Assembly (NCBI GenBank): GCA_963520375.1
Contig: CAUQQF010000026.1
Span: 1 to 20,370 of the forward strand
Reading direction: 5' to 3'
Source of the DNA: JABCPE02 sp963520375
GTDB lineage: Bacteria; Bacteroidota; Bacteroidia; Flavobacteriales; Weeksellaceae
DNA: 20,370 bases
Shown here: positions 1-7,582 of the stretch, in pieces
Position numbering within the stretch: position 1 is the first letter of the stretch
Layout: each line of letters starts with the position of its first letter
Notes under the pieces: model-generated
The model's input: the letters and a program-made list of their open reading frames with translations, nothing else
What the model was told of the DNA's origin: nothing
The model's database searches: none
Position numbers and translations under genes: made by a program

Positions 1-1
1 T

Positions 2-250
2 TCACTACCAAACACACCTGAAAACTGGGAAGCTTTCACTAAAAAAATAAATCTGAACAAATTCAAAGAACTGAAAGATGGACCTAGCCAACAGGCTTTT
101 GATGGGCAGGACAAGGTCATTATCATCAAAACTGATAAGAAGACTTATAGAAAGATGAATGCTTACGGCAATAACCATGATAGGGAAGTTTGGTACGATT
201 TACTACAAATCATCGCAAAGGAATTTGGGAAAAAAGGCATTTATGAATAA
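2..250 (+). CDS. Small exported-protein paralogue, copy A (5' end outside window)
   Basis: The last 82 codons of a gene whose start lies before the window. The reading frame is open from base 2 to a TAA at 248-250. The protein is a close paralogue of the next gene: about 68 of 82 residues match its C-terminal part, including IIIKTDKKTYRKMNA and EVWYDLLQIIAKEFGKK. I do not recognise the family and can assign no function. The preserved frame with mostly conservative changes suggests a working gene and not a relic. The full-length protein probably carries a signal peptide like copy B; that is inferred from the paralogue and not seen. Confidence 0.8.
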   Translation, partial: SLPNTPENWEAFTKKINLNKFKELKDGPSQQAFDGQDKVIIIKTDKKTYRKMNAYGNNHDREVWYDLLQIIAKEFGKKGIYE

Positions 251-258
251 ACTATTTT

Positions 259-711
259 ATGAAAAAATTATTGTTTAAACTATTTTTTGCATTGGCTTTC
301 ACTTCTATTTGCCTGCATGGGCAGGAGAAAATACAGCAGGTAGAAGTCCATATATTTGGGGGAATGGCTCTTTATTCAAGCCATTATACCATCAATTTTC
401 TATACAAAGAATTTGAAGCAAAACAAGTTATGGGAGAACCAGCAGAGCTCCCAAAGAAAATTTTACTGCTAAATCCACCTGATAAATGGAGGGTTTTCAC
501 AAAGAAAATAAATCTGGATAAATTCAAAAAACTGAGAGATGGTCCCAGCGAACAGGCTTTTGACGGGCAGGACGAGGTCATCATTATCAAAACTGATAAA
601 AAGACTTATAGAAAAATGAACGCCAGCGGCAACGACCATGACAGGGAAGTTTGGTATGATTTACTACAAATCATCGCAAAGGAATTTGGAAAGAAAGGCA
701 TTTATGAATAA
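259..711 (+). CDS. Small secreted protein of unknown function, paralogue copy B
   Basis: A 150-residue protein with an N-terminal signal peptide: positive MKKLLFK, then a hydrophobic stretch to about residue 20, with likely cleavage near HG-Q. There is no lipobox, so a periplasmic or secreted fate is more likely than a lipoprotein. The C-terminal 80 residues hold the element shared by all three neighbours: W-x2-F, KINLxKF, IIIKTDKKxY, then a W-containing terminal helix. It starts 8 nt after copy A stops, and copy C starts 13 nt after it stops, so the three are probably co-transcribed. Bacteroidota carry many such small W/IIIKTDKK proteins of unknown role. I have no functional assignment. Confidence 0.85.
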   Translation: MKKLLFKLFFALAFTSICLHGQEKIQQVEVHIFGGMALYSSHYTINFLYKEFEAKQVMGEPAELPKKILLLNPPDKWRVFTKKINLDKFKKLRDGPSEQAFDGQDEVIIIKTDKKTYRKMNASGNDHDREVWYDLLQIIAKEFGKKGIYE

Positions 712-724
712 ATAAACTATTTTT

Positions 725-1231
725 ATGAAAAAGTTTTTCTTTATTTTCGTTTTGTATTGGCTTCATTCTTGTAATGGAACAGAGAAAGCAATGGCCACCA
801 GCCCAGACACTCAGAAAACCAGCATTTCTGAAAAACAAAATGCTGAGAAAATAGAAAGAATAATTTATTCTCAAACAGGAGGAGATACTGGTGGTAAAAA
901 TGTACATTTAGTGATAACCAAAGATTCTATTATTTATCGTCTTACAGAAGGTGTAATTGATGAAAAAACCATAGCAAATTTGTCATTAAATAACAATAAT
1001 AAAGATTGGGAGGCGTTCATTGATAAAATTGATTTAGAGGATTTTGAAAAGGGAAAACCAAGCAAAGAACTGATAATGGATCTCCCTACAACAAAAATCA
1101 TAATAAAAACTGATAAAAAAGAATATTCTAAAACTAATATTCAAAACAATAAAACTTGGGATTACATTACCAAACAAATTATAGACATAAAATTCTCACA
1201 ATTATATAACCATTTAAATTTAGAAAAATGA
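725..1231 (+). CDS. Predicted lipoprotein, diverged paralogue copy C
   Basis: 168 residues. The N-terminus is a short hydrophobic signal ending in LHSC, a plausible lipobox with acylated Cys16, followed by a Ser/Thr/Lys-rich linker. The rest aligns loosely with copies A and B: WEAF and IDLEDF match WEAF and INLNKF, IIIKTDKKEY matches IIIKTDKKTY, and a W-containing terminal segment follows. It therefore belongs to the same family but is older or faster evolving. The stop codon overlaps the gcvT start as ATGA (1228-1231), which suggests translational coupling and one transcript. Function unknown. Confidence 0.8.
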   Translation: MKKFFFIFVLYWLHSCNGTEKAMATSPDTQKTSISEKQNAEKIERIIYSQTGGDTGGKNVHLVITKDSIIYRLTEGVIDEKTIANLSLNNNNKDWEAFIDKIDLEDFEKGKPSKELIMDLPTTKIIIKTDKKEYSKTNIQNNKTWDYITKQIIDIKFSQLYNHLNLEK

Positions 1232-2310
1232 AAAAAACAGCACTTTATAACAAACATGTAGAACTCGGCGCTAAAATGGTGCCTTTCGCTGGTTTTGATA
1301 TGCCTGTCCAGTATTCTGGCGTGACGGAAGAACATTTCGCTGTGAGAGAAAAAGCAGGAATGTTTGATGTATCACACATGGGACAGTTCATCATAGAAGG
1401 CGCAGGTGCAAAAGACCTTCTGCAATATGTAACGACCAACGACCTAAATACGCTGACTGATGGAAAAGCCCAGTATTCCTGCCTTCCAAACGGAAAAGGA
1501 GGAATAGTGGATGACCTCATCATCTACAAAATGGCGGACGAAAAATATTTCGTGGTGGTCAATGCTTCTAACATTGAAAAAGACTGGAATCATATTTCTA
1601 AATTCAATGAAAAATTCGGAGCTAAAATGACCAACATTTCCGATGAAACTTCTCTAATCGCTATCCAAGGGCCTTTGGCAACGCAGATTTTGCAAAAGCT
1701 AACCAGCACTAATCTTTCCGAAATCCCTTATTATCATTTCACTATCGGAACGGTGGATGGCGTGCAGGATGTAATCATCTCAAACACAGGCTACACAGGA
1801 AGCGGCGGATTTGAGATTTATTTTAAAAATGAAAATGCCGAGCAGCTCTGGAACGCCCTCACAAAAGCGGGAAAAGAGGAAGGTCTTGTGCCATGCGGGC
1901 TGGCAGCAAGAGATACGCTGAGATTAGAAAAAGGATTCTGTCTCTATGGTAATGATATTGATGACTCTACTTCTCCGTTGGAAGCTGGTCTAGGCTGGAT
2001 TACAAAACTTGGAAAAGGTGATTTCGTGGATGCTGAATTTTTCAAAAAGCAAAAAGAAGAAGGCGTTTCCCGCAAGTTAGTTGGGTTTGAATTACTTGAA
2101 AAAGGCGTTCCAAGACACGACTACCCTGTGGTGGATGCAGAAGGAAATGTCATCGGAAAAGTGACTTCTGGGACATCTTCGCCAATGAAAAAAATAGGAC
2201 TTGGGCTGGCTTATGTGAAAACTGAATTTTCTAAACCAGAATCCGCTATTTTCATCCAAATAAGAAATAAAAATATTCCTGCAAAGGTAGTAAAAACGCC
2301 TTTCGTTTAA
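1228..2310 (+). CDS. gcvT: Aminomethyltransferase, glycine cleavage system T protein
   Basis: 360 residues, normal for the family. T protein moves the aminomethyl carbon from lipoyl-H protein to tetrahydrofolate, releasing ammonia and making 5,10-methylene-THF in the cytoplasm. Visible family motifs are GMFDVSHMG at 44-52, GGIVDD at 91-96, TGYTGSGGFEIY at 187-198 and GLAARDTLRLE at 224-234; the last two lie in the folate-binding core. The start is fixed by the ATGA overlap with the lipoprotein gene upstream, and there is no Shine-Dalgarno. gcvP, the partner decarboxylase, lies about 8.3 kb downstream on the same strand, and no gcvH is in the window, so the pathway genes are scattered here. 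Confidence 0.97.
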   Translation: MKKTALYNKHVELGAKMVPFAGFDMPVQYSGVTEEHFAVREKAGMFDVSHMGQFIIEGAGAKDLLQYVTTNDLNTLTDGKAQYSCLPNGKGGIVDDLIIYKMADEKYFVVVNASNIEKDWNHISKFNEKFGAKMTNISDETSLIAIQGPLATQILQKLTSTNLSEIPYYHFTIGTVDGVQDVIISNTGYTGSGGFEIYFKNENAEQLWNALTKAGKEEGLVPCGLAARDTLRLEKGFCLYGNDIDDSTSPLEAGLGWITKLGKGDFVDAEFFKKQKEEGVSRKLVGFELLEKGVPRHDYPVVDAEGNVIGKVTSGTSSPMKKIGLGLAYVKTEFSKPESAIFIQIRNKNIPAKVVKTPFV

Positions 2311-2340
2311 GATTTTTAATTAAATTTTTAGATTATATTT

Positions 2341-2904
2341 ATGAAAAAAACATTTGCATTTATCTTGTTGAGCATCATTTCATTAGCAAAGGCTCAGCTG
2401 ACTGACATTAGATACATTCCTGTAATTTCTACTGATACTATTTCTACCAAGGCTAATCTTTATCCTCATGTATTGAGCAAAAACAAATTCAATCCGTTGG
2501 TTTTTGAAAACGGCTTCAAAGTCGGCGAAAGAAGAGAGGCGGTAAGACTTTGGGACAAGGATATTTTTTACCTTGAATTTACTGATAGAAAAATGAACAA
2601 AAGAGTTTTCCGACAAATGCCAGAGCTAAAGAAAAACGGAAAACTATTCGAAGTCATGCTTCAAGGAGATGTTTCTTGGTACAGAAGATATTTCAGCTAC
2701 AGAGCTGACACTTGGGACGCCAACTACGAGCACGAAGACTATTTCGTAAAAGGCGATGAAATTATAAACATCCCTGTAAAAGGCAGATACAAGAAAAAAC
2801 TAAAAGCTCTGCTTTCTGACAAACCAGAAATCGCGAAAGAAGTAGACCAAATGGTAGGCGACAGCGACATCAGAGAAATTTTAGAAAAATACAACAGCAA
2901 ATAA
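2341..2904 (+). CDS. Small secreted protein of unknown function
   Basis: 187 residues. Residues 1-19 form a classical signal peptide (MKKTFAFILL, then a hydrophobic core, SLAKAQ cleavage site). The mature part is rich in charged and aromatic residues and has no transmembrane segment. I recognise no domain. It starts 30 nt after gcvT ends, with no clear promoter in that AT-rich gap, so it may be read through from gcvT. It ends at a strong two-way terminator facing prmC. It is probably a real gene, given the clean signal peptide, codon use like its neighbours and a terminator in the right place. Confidence 0.8.
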   Translation: MKKTFAFILLSIISLAKAQLTDIRYIPVISTDTISTKANLYPHVLSKNKFNPLVFENGFKVGERREAVRLWDKDIFYLEFTDRKMNKRVFRQMPELKKNGKLFEVMLQGDVSWYRRYFSYRADTWDANYEHEDYFVKGDEIINIPVKGRYKKKLKALLSDKPEIAKEVDQMVGDSDIREILEKYNSK

Positions 2905-2905
2905 G

Positions 2906-2937
2906 AAAAAATCCCTCTTGTAATTAGAGGGATTTTT
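2906..2937. terminator. Bidirectional intrinsic terminator between convergent genes
   Basis: A 12-bp perfect stem, AAAAATCCCTCT (2907-2918) pairing with AGAGGGATTTTT (2926-2937), closes a 7-nt loop. T runs follow on both strands. It serves the secreted-protein gene on the plus strand and prmC on the minus strand; the prmC stop codon at 2936-2938 overlaps the stem edge. Confidence 0.92.
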
Positions 2938-3781
2938 ATTTTTCGCCAATCACAAATCGGTCATTTTCAGATAAATCCTTTATAAGTTCTGATTCTGTGA
3001 GAACATCCTGAAACAGCTGCAAGGTTTCTTTTCCTAATTTTTGGTTGATTTCCAAAAAAACATAACCTCCTTTTTTCAAGTGGTTTTCAGAGTCTTGGGC
3101 TATTTTTTCATAAAAGGCAAGAACTCTGTTTTCAGGAGCAAAAAGTGCTATATTTGGTTCAAAACCTTTCACAGAATGCGAAATTTCTTCCTTTTCTAAA
3201 ACATCTATATACGGAGGATTGCTCACTATGATATCATAAATTTCATCTAGTTTTTCAGTCAAATAATCTTTCTGTATAAAATTGATTTTCACTTTATGAA
3301 AATCGGCATTTTTTTGGGCTATATTTAGTGCTTTTTCAGAAATATCAATACTGCTGACCTCGGCATTTGGGAATATTTTTGCCAAAGAAATACTGATGCA
3401 GCCGCTCCCTGTCCCTACATCCAGAATTTTTAGTTTTTCTTTTTTCAGATGGCTTAGTCTGCTTTCTATCAATTCTATCAATTCTTCAGTTTCAGGGCGT
3501 GGAATGAGGACATTTTCATCAACAAAAAACCTATTTCCATAAAAATAAGTTTCGCCCAAAATCTGCTGATAAGGTTTTTCTTCTTTTAGTAAGGATATGG
3601 TTTTCAAAAATTCATTTTCGTTTTCGGCAGAAATAGAATTTTCGAGCTGTGAGCGAATATCTATCTTATTCAGATTCAATATTTTTTCACAAAAAATAAA
3701 AAATAATTCTTTGCACTCTGCCGAAGTATAAAGGCTTTGGAGCTCCTCGGAAAAAAGATTTTTGACTTGGTTGATGGTCAT
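2936..3781 (-). CDS. prmC: Release factor glutamine N5-methyltransferase
   Basis: 281 residues from the chosen ATG. PrmC methylates the glutamine of the GGQ motif in release factors RF1 and RF2 using SAM, which raises termination efficiency. Family marks are PRPETE at 94-99, the SAM-binding loop DVGTGSGC at 121-128 and the catalytic NPPYI at 188-192 that holds the target glutamine. A GTG six codons upstream (3797-3799) is in frame, but it falls inside the -7 promoter box, so the ATG at 3781 is preferred. It is transcribed away from parA, and the two share a 151-bp divergent region with DnaA boxes. Confidence 0.94.
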   Translation of the reverse strand: MTINQVKNLFSEELQSLYTSAECKELFFIFCEKILNLNKIDIRSQLENSISAENENEFLKTISLLKEEKPYQQILGETYFYGNRFFVDENVLIPRPETEELIELIESRLSHLKKEKLKILDVGTGSGCISISLAKIFPNAEVSSIDISEKALNIAQKNADFHKVKINFIQKDYLTEKLDEIYDIIVSNPPYIDVLEKEEISHSVKGFEPNIALFAPENRVLAFYEKIAQDSENHLKKGGYVFLEINQKLGKETLQLFQDVLTESELIKDLSENDRFVIGEK

Positions 3782-3791
3782 TGAAAAAATT

Positions 3792-3822
3792 TTATCCACA
3801 AAGATAAGAAATGTGTGGATAA
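3792..3822. promoter_or_regulatory. Inverted pair of perfect DnaA boxes
   Basis: TTATCCACA at 3792-3800 and its reverse complement TGTGGATAA at 3814-3822 are both exact consensus DnaA boxes, separated by 13 nt. They lie between divergent prmC and parA, followed by a strongly AT-rich stretch (about 3821-3880). This could be part of a replication origin, a DnaA-controlled promoter, or a titration site. Only two strong boxes are visible, so an oriC call is not secure. Confidence 0.6.
3799..3806 (-). promoter_or_regulatory. prmC promoter -7 box
   Basis: The minus strand reads TATCTTTG, a perfect match to the Bacteroidota -7 consensus TAnnTTTG. It implies transcription starting near 3793 and a very short leader to the ATG at 3781. 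No TTG is visible at the expected -33 position. Two DnaA boxes flank and overlap this box, so DnaA could influence it. Confidence 0.6.
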
Positions 3823-3906
3823 ATTTACGAATAGTTAATCTTTTGATTTATAAAGATTTACAGAATTATTGATTTTTGACATGCCGTGAAACATTAAAAA
3901 TAATTG

Positions 3907-3914
3907 TATTTTTG
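3907..3914 (+). promoter_or_regulatory. parA promoter -7 box
   Basis: TATTTTTG matches TAnnTTTG and lies 18 nt before the parA ATG at 3933. No well-spaced TTG is seen upstream, so the -33 half is weak or absent. Its position supports the ATG at 3933 over in-frame codons upstream that would lie before the transcription start. Confidence 0.5.
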
Positions 3915-3932
3915 GAGCCTAATATTTTGAAT

Positions 3933-4736
3933 ATGGGTAAAATTATAGGTGTTGCCAATCAAAAAGGAGGTGTAGGAAAAACTACCACTTCGGTAAATCT
4001 AGCCTCTGCATTGGGCGTTTTAGAGAAAAAAGTTTTATTAATAGATGCAGACCCACAGGCCAATGCTACTTCTGGTCTGGGTGTAGAGGAAGTTACATAT
4101 TCCACTTATGACCTTTTGGAACATCACGCCAAAGTCCGTGAGTGCATCCTTCCTACTTCTTCGCCAAATGTAGATATTATCCCATCTCATATAGATTTAG
4201 TAGCGGCAGAGATAGAATTGGTGGATAAGGAAAACCGCGAATACATGCTGAAAGAAGCTTTGAAGGAGATAAAAAACGAGTACGACTATATCATTATAGA
4301 CTGCGCGCCTAGCTTAGGGCTTATCACCATCAATGCTCTTACTGCTGCGGATTCGGTTATCATCCCTGTTCAGTGTGAATATTTCGCATTAGAGGGACTT
4401 GGAAAACTTCTAAACACCATCAAAAACATACAAAGTTTCCACAATCCTAACTTAGACATTGAAGGGCTTCTTCTAACGATGTTTGACTCTCGTCTAAGAC
4501 TTTCTAACCAAGTGGTAGAGGAAACCAACTCACATTTCCCTGAAATCGTTTTCGAAACTATCATCAGCAGAAACACTCGTCTGAGCGAGGCGCCGAGTTT
4601 TGGTGAAAGTATCCTAAAATACGATGCCGAGAGCAAAGGTGCTGTACAGTATATACAGCTAGCGGAGGAAATTTTGCTAAAAAATGAACAAAAAATTCCG
4701 AGCAAAAAGAAGGAAAGTAAAAAATCAAAAAAGTAA
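3933..4736 (+). CDS. parA: Chromosome partitioning ATPase ParA (Soj)
   Basis: 267 residues. ParA is a deviant-Walker ATPase that binds DNA non-specifically and drives segregation of ParB-parS complexes near the origin. The start MGKIIGVANQ leads directly into the Walker A' motif KGGVGKTT at 11-18, with LIDADPQAN just after it. An in-frame extension to 3876 is possible but lies upstream of the -7 box and lacks family similarity. The C-terminus ends in a Lys/Ser-rich tail. It is the first gene of a run parA-parB-DUF5683-dapB; parB follows after 52 nt. Confidence 0.96.
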   Translation: MGKIIGVANQKGGVGKTTTSVNLASALGVLEKKVLLIDADPQANATSGLGVEEVTYSTYDLLEHHAKVRECILPTSSPNVDIIPSHIDLVAAEIELVDKENREYMLKEALKEIKNEYDYIIIDCAPSLGLITINALTAADSVIIPVQCEYFALEGLGKLLNTIKNIQSFHNPNLDIEGLLLTMFDSRLRLSNQVVEETNSHFPEIVFETIISRNTRLSEAPSFGESILKYDAESKGAVQYIQLAEEILLKNEQKIPSKKKESKKSKK

Positions 4737-4788
4737 ATCGCTCTAATAATAATTAAGACAAAAGAGCGTTCGTAAACATACAAAATCT

Positions 4789-5676
4789 ATGAAAGATAAA
4801 AAAAGAGCTATGGGGCGTGGTCTCGGAGCTATTCTAAGTGCTGAGTCCAAAGCCGTGCAGTCTGCGACAGATGCAGGAGCAAAGGATTTGGTAGGGAATA
4901 TTGTAGAAATTCCTATTGAGGATATCTATCCTAATGCCAACCAGCCGAGAACTCATTTTGATGAAAAGGCATTGCAGGAACTTGCCGAATCCATCAAGGT
5001 TTTGGGAATTATACAACCCATAACGGTAAGAAAAGACGGAGCTAAATTTGAGATTATTTCTGGGGAAAGAAGATACCGTGCCTCCAAAATGGCTGGTCTA
5101 AAAGAAATCCCTGCCTATGTAAGGCTGGTAAATGACCAAGAACTGCTGGAAATGGCTTTGGTGGAAAACATCCAAAGAGAAGATTTAGACGCCATAGAAG
5201 TAGCCCTTACCTATCAGAGATTATTAGAGGAAATCGGTCTTACACAGGAAGCTCTCAGCCAGCGCGTAGGGAAAGAGAGAAGTACAATCACCAACTCTAT
5301 CCGACTTCTAAAACTAAACCCAGATGTACAGCAGGCGATCCGAAATGGTGACATTTCCGCTGGACACGGAAGAGCGATTTTAAGTTTAGAAAACCCTGAA
5401 GACCAGCAGGCTTTATTCAAACAAATTGTAAACAACAGACTAAGTGTAAGACAGGCGGAAGAAGCTGCAAAACATTTCAAAAGTCCAAAAGAAATTTCTA
5501 TTTCCAAGGAGCCAAAAACCCTTCCGAACAACCTTCGCAGAGCTGAAAAAACCCTTGCTGATGCTCTAGCGCTAAAAGTAGAAATAAAATCTTCTGCAAA
5601 GGGAGACAAAGGGAAAATAGTCCTTAACTTTGACAATGAAGAAGAGTTAGAGAAAATCCTCTCTTATTTTAACTAA
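4789..5676 (+). CDS. parB: Chromosome partitioning protein ParB (Spo0J family)
   Basis: 295 residues. ParB binds parS, loads as a CTP-dependent clamp and is the ParA partner. Order of parts: an N-terminal ParA-contact segment with GRGLGAIL at 9-16; the ParB/Srx domain with NQPR at 51-54, GIIQPITVR and the CTP-binding GERRYRAS at 92-99; ENIQRED at 126-132; a helix-turn-helix around 150-172 (LTQEALSQRVGKERSTITNS); and a C-terminal dimerisation domain after about 240. No full palindromic parS (TGTTTCACGTGAAACA type) was found in the window, only a half-site before parA. The next gene follows after 5 nt. Confidence 0.96.
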   Translation: MKDKKRAMGRGLGAILSAESKAVQSATDAGAKDLVGNIVEIPIEDIYPNANQPRTHFDEKALQELAESIKVLGIIQPITVRKDGAKFEIISGERRYRASKMAGLKEIPAYVRLVNDQELLEMALVENIQREDLDAIEVALTYQRLLEEIGLTQEALSQRVGKERSTITNSIRLLKLNPDVQQAIRNGDISAGHGRAILSLENPEDQQALFKQIVNNRLSVRQAEEAAKHFKSPKEISISKEPKTLPNNLRRAEKTLADALALKVEIKSSAKGDKGKIVLNFDNEEELEKILSYFN

Positions 5677-5681
5677 ATCAA

Positions 5682-6278
5682 ATGAAAAAATTATTCGGTT
5701 TTATATTCGTGTTTATTTCTTATTTTTTCTTTGCTCAAAAAGCAGAGAAAAAAGACTCAGTGCAGGTAGAAAACGAAATAGTCACGGATATAGAGCTACT
5801 CCATAATAAGAAAACTTCTTATTCTGGACTCAGCCCTACCAAAGCTGGCTGGCGGTCTGCCATCATCCCTGGCTGGGGACAGTACTACAACCGTAAATAC
5901 TGGAAAATCCCTATTGTATGGGGCGCGATAGGAACAGGAGTAGGTTTCATCATTTGGAACCAAAAACAATACAAAAGATACAAAAATGCTTTTGAAGCAG
6001 AGTTAAACGGCGAACCGCACGAGTTTTCTGGAATTACAGGACTGGATTTAAAGACAGCCCTTGGAAACACCCAAGATTCCAGAAGAAGATACCGCGACTA
6101 TGCCATCGCTATCACTGCGGGAATCTATCTGCTAAACATCATAGATGCTGTAGTAGATGCCCACCTTGATGAAGGACGAAAAGACCCTGATTTAGCAATT
6201 TCGCCGACCATTCTGCACGATTACACAGACCCAGTACATACAGCAAAAGCAGGTCTTGCTCTAAGATATAAATTTTAA
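5682..6278 (+). CDS. DUF5683 family membrane protein
   Basis: 198 residues. A signal peptide (1 to about 19, ending FFFAQ) precedes a linker, then the family core: SAIIPGWGQYYNRKYWKIP at about 59-77, a hydrophobic segment at about 76-92, a polar charged region, and a second hydrophobic segment at about 140-158. The PGWGQ-Y-N-Y-K element is typical of DUF5683. The biochemical role is unknown. It sits 5 nt after parB and 5 nt before dapB, an arrangement common in Flavobacteriia that suggests co-transcription; the link to segregation or envelope growth is inference only. Confidence 0.85.
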   Translation: MKKLFGFIFVFISYFFFAQKAEKKDSVQVENEIVTDIELLHNKKTSYSGLSPTKAGWRSAIIPGWGQYYNRKYWKIPIVWGAIGTGVGFIIWNQKQYKRYKNAFEAELNGEPHEFSGITGLDLKTALGNTQDSRRRYRDYAIAITAGIYLLNIIDAVVDAHLDEGRKDPDLAISPTILHDYTDPVHTAKAGLALRYKF

Positions 6279-6283
6279 AACCA

Positions 6284-6985
6284 ATGAAAATAGCATTAGT
6301 AGGATACGGAAAAATGGGGCAGATTATTGACAAAATAGCCCAAACACGAGGACACGAAATAGTGGCTCGGCTCAATGAATCTCCCACTTTGGAAAACCTA
6401 AATAATCCTGATGTAGTGATAGAGTTTTCTAGCCCAGAATCTGCATTTGGAAATATCAAATTCTGCCTAGAACAGGGCATTCCCGTAGTATGCGGAACCA
6501 CAGGCTGGCTTGAAAAAAAACCTGAAATAGAAAAAATCTGCATAGAAAACAACTCTGCATTTTTGTATGGTTCTAATTTTAGTTTGGGAGTGAATTTATT
6601 TTTCGCTTTGAATGAAAAATTGGCTCAGCTGATGAAACCTTTTAACAATGACTATCACTGCCAATTAGAAGAAATCCACCACATCCACAAGCTAGACAAA
6701 CCGAGCGGAACAGCAATTTCTCTTGCACAGGACATTATCGCCAATTCTGATTTTGAAAAATGGAAATTAGATGAAACCCTAGGTAAAGAACTGGGCATCA
6801 AGGCTGTAAGAGAGGAGGAAGTCCCTGGAACTCACATCGTAACTTACCATTCCGAAGTGGATGAAATCGAGATAAAACACACCGCTTTCAACCGAAACGG
6901 CTTTGCATTAGGTGCTGTAATCGCCTCTGAATGGATTATCGGAAGAAAAGGGAACTTTACTGTAAAAGAAGTTTTAGGATTATAA
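6284..6985 (+). CDS. dapB: 4-hydroxy-tetrahydrodipicolinate reductase
   Basis: 233 residues, on the short side as usual in Bacteroidota. DapB reduces 4-hydroxy-tetrahydrodipicolinate with NAD(P)H in the lysine and meso-diaminopimelate pathway, feeding peptidoglycan synthesis. The Rossmann loop GYGKMG is at 7-12, the catalytic histidine motif EEIHHIHK at 129-136, and the substrate-binding KPSGTA at 139-144. The E. coli-type GxxGxMG loop is shortened to GYGKMG, again usual for this group. It is the last gene of the parA run and ends just before an intrinsic terminator. Confidence 0.96.
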   Translation: MKIALVGYGKMGQIIDKIAQTRGHEIVARLNESPTLENLNNPDVVIEFSSPESAFGNIKFCLEQGIPVVCGTTGWLEKKPEIEKICIENNSAFLYGSNFSLGVNLFFALNEKLAQLMKPFNNDYHCQLEEIHHIHKLDKPSGTAISLAQDIIANSDFEKWKLDETLGKELGIKAVREEEVPGTHIVTYHSEVDEIEIKHTAFNRNGFALGAVIASEWIIGRKGNFTVKEVLGL

Positions 6986-6992
6986 GAATAAG

Positions 6993-7018
6993 AAAAGGCA
7001 AATATTTAGCCTTTTTTT
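6993..7018 (+). terminator. Intrinsic terminator after dapB
   Basis: AAAAGGC at 6993-6999 pairs with GCCTTTT at 7009-7015 around a 9-nt AT loop, and the T run continues to 7019. It ends the parA-dapB transcript. The T run merges with the promoter box of the next gene. Confidence 0.8.
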
Positions 7019-7026
7019 TATATTTG
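7019..7026 (+). promoter_or_regulatory. Promoter -7 box before the 7043 gene
   Basis: TATATTTG fits TAnnTTTG and lies 16 nt before the ATG at 7043, directly after the dapB terminator. The expected -33 area overlaps the terminator hairpin and has no TTG. It would drive the unknown gene and lepB. Confidence 0.5.
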
Positions 7027-7042
7027 CACTAAATAGAAAATT

Positions 7043-7564
7043 ATGATAGAACAAATCAGAACTTTTTTATCAGATAATCCCATTGAAAATATTGAAACTT
7101 TTTTTGATAATGAAAATATTTTTTGGGTAGACTGGAGAGAATATGATGAAGATATCGTGAGCTATGTCAATGATGAGCTGAGCGAAGCAGACCAAATAGA
7201 ATGGAAAACCATCCCTTCTGAAAAGGAAGGTGCACTAGATACTGTTATCATAAAAAAAGACGAAAAAGAGACCGTTATCCCTTATGCTGAGGATGCATGG
7301 GATAGAGATACGACACTAAAATCTATCGGAAAATTCATCGATGATAAATACAAACTCTGCTGGTTCAAACCTTCTTTGGGTGGCGATACACTTAGTTTTG
7401 TGGTTATAGGAAATGAAGACTGGGAAAAGCTATCCGCTGAATTTGGAGAGGAAAAACTAAAATTTTACTTCTCGCCTGTTACCGAAGAAAACGCAATGTT
7501 CAACCTATCAATGGACCAAGTCTTCTCACTTATAGAATCAAGAGAGAAAAACAATCCTAACTAA
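7043..7564 (+). CDS. Conserved-looking cytoplasmic protein of unknown function
   Basis: 173 residues, acidic, with no signal peptide or membrane segment. The second half contains a dense hydrophobic/aromatic block, YKLCWFKPSLGGDTLSFVV, followed by EDWEKLSAEFG, which looks like one folded alpha/beta domain. I cannot name the family. It starts after a promoter-like box and lies 18 nt before lepB, so it is likely co-transcribed with it. Nothing in the sequence shows a role in secretion. Confidence 0.8.
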   Translation: MIEQIRTFLSDNPIENIETFFDNENIFWVDWREYDEDIVSYVNDELSEADQIEWKTIPSEKEGALDTVIIKKDEKETVIPYAEDAWDRDTTLKSIGKFIDDKYKLCWFKPSLGGDTLSFVVIGNEDWEKLSAEFGEEKLKFYFSPVTEENAMFNLSMDQVFSLIESREKNNPN

Positions 7565-7582
7565 ATCTACAAAATATTCAAA

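Larger units (their letters stand above)
1..724 (+). repeat. Tandem gene duplication, about 461-bp unit
   Basis: Bases 1-250 and about 464-711 are near copies. The similarity continues past each stop codon into the spacer and the start of the next gene: TTATGAATAA, then ACTATTTT and ATGAAAAA, occur after both copy A and copy B. The repeat unit is therefore one gene plus its spacer, about 461 bp from stop to stop. This points to recent unequal crossing-over in an array that also includes the older copy C. The number of copies upstream of the window is not known. Confidence 0.75.

Noticed and set aside
3876..3932. N-terminal extension of parA by 19 codons
   Set aside because: The extension lies upstream of the TATTTTTG promoter box and has no ParA similarity; MGKIIGVANQKGG is the normal family start.
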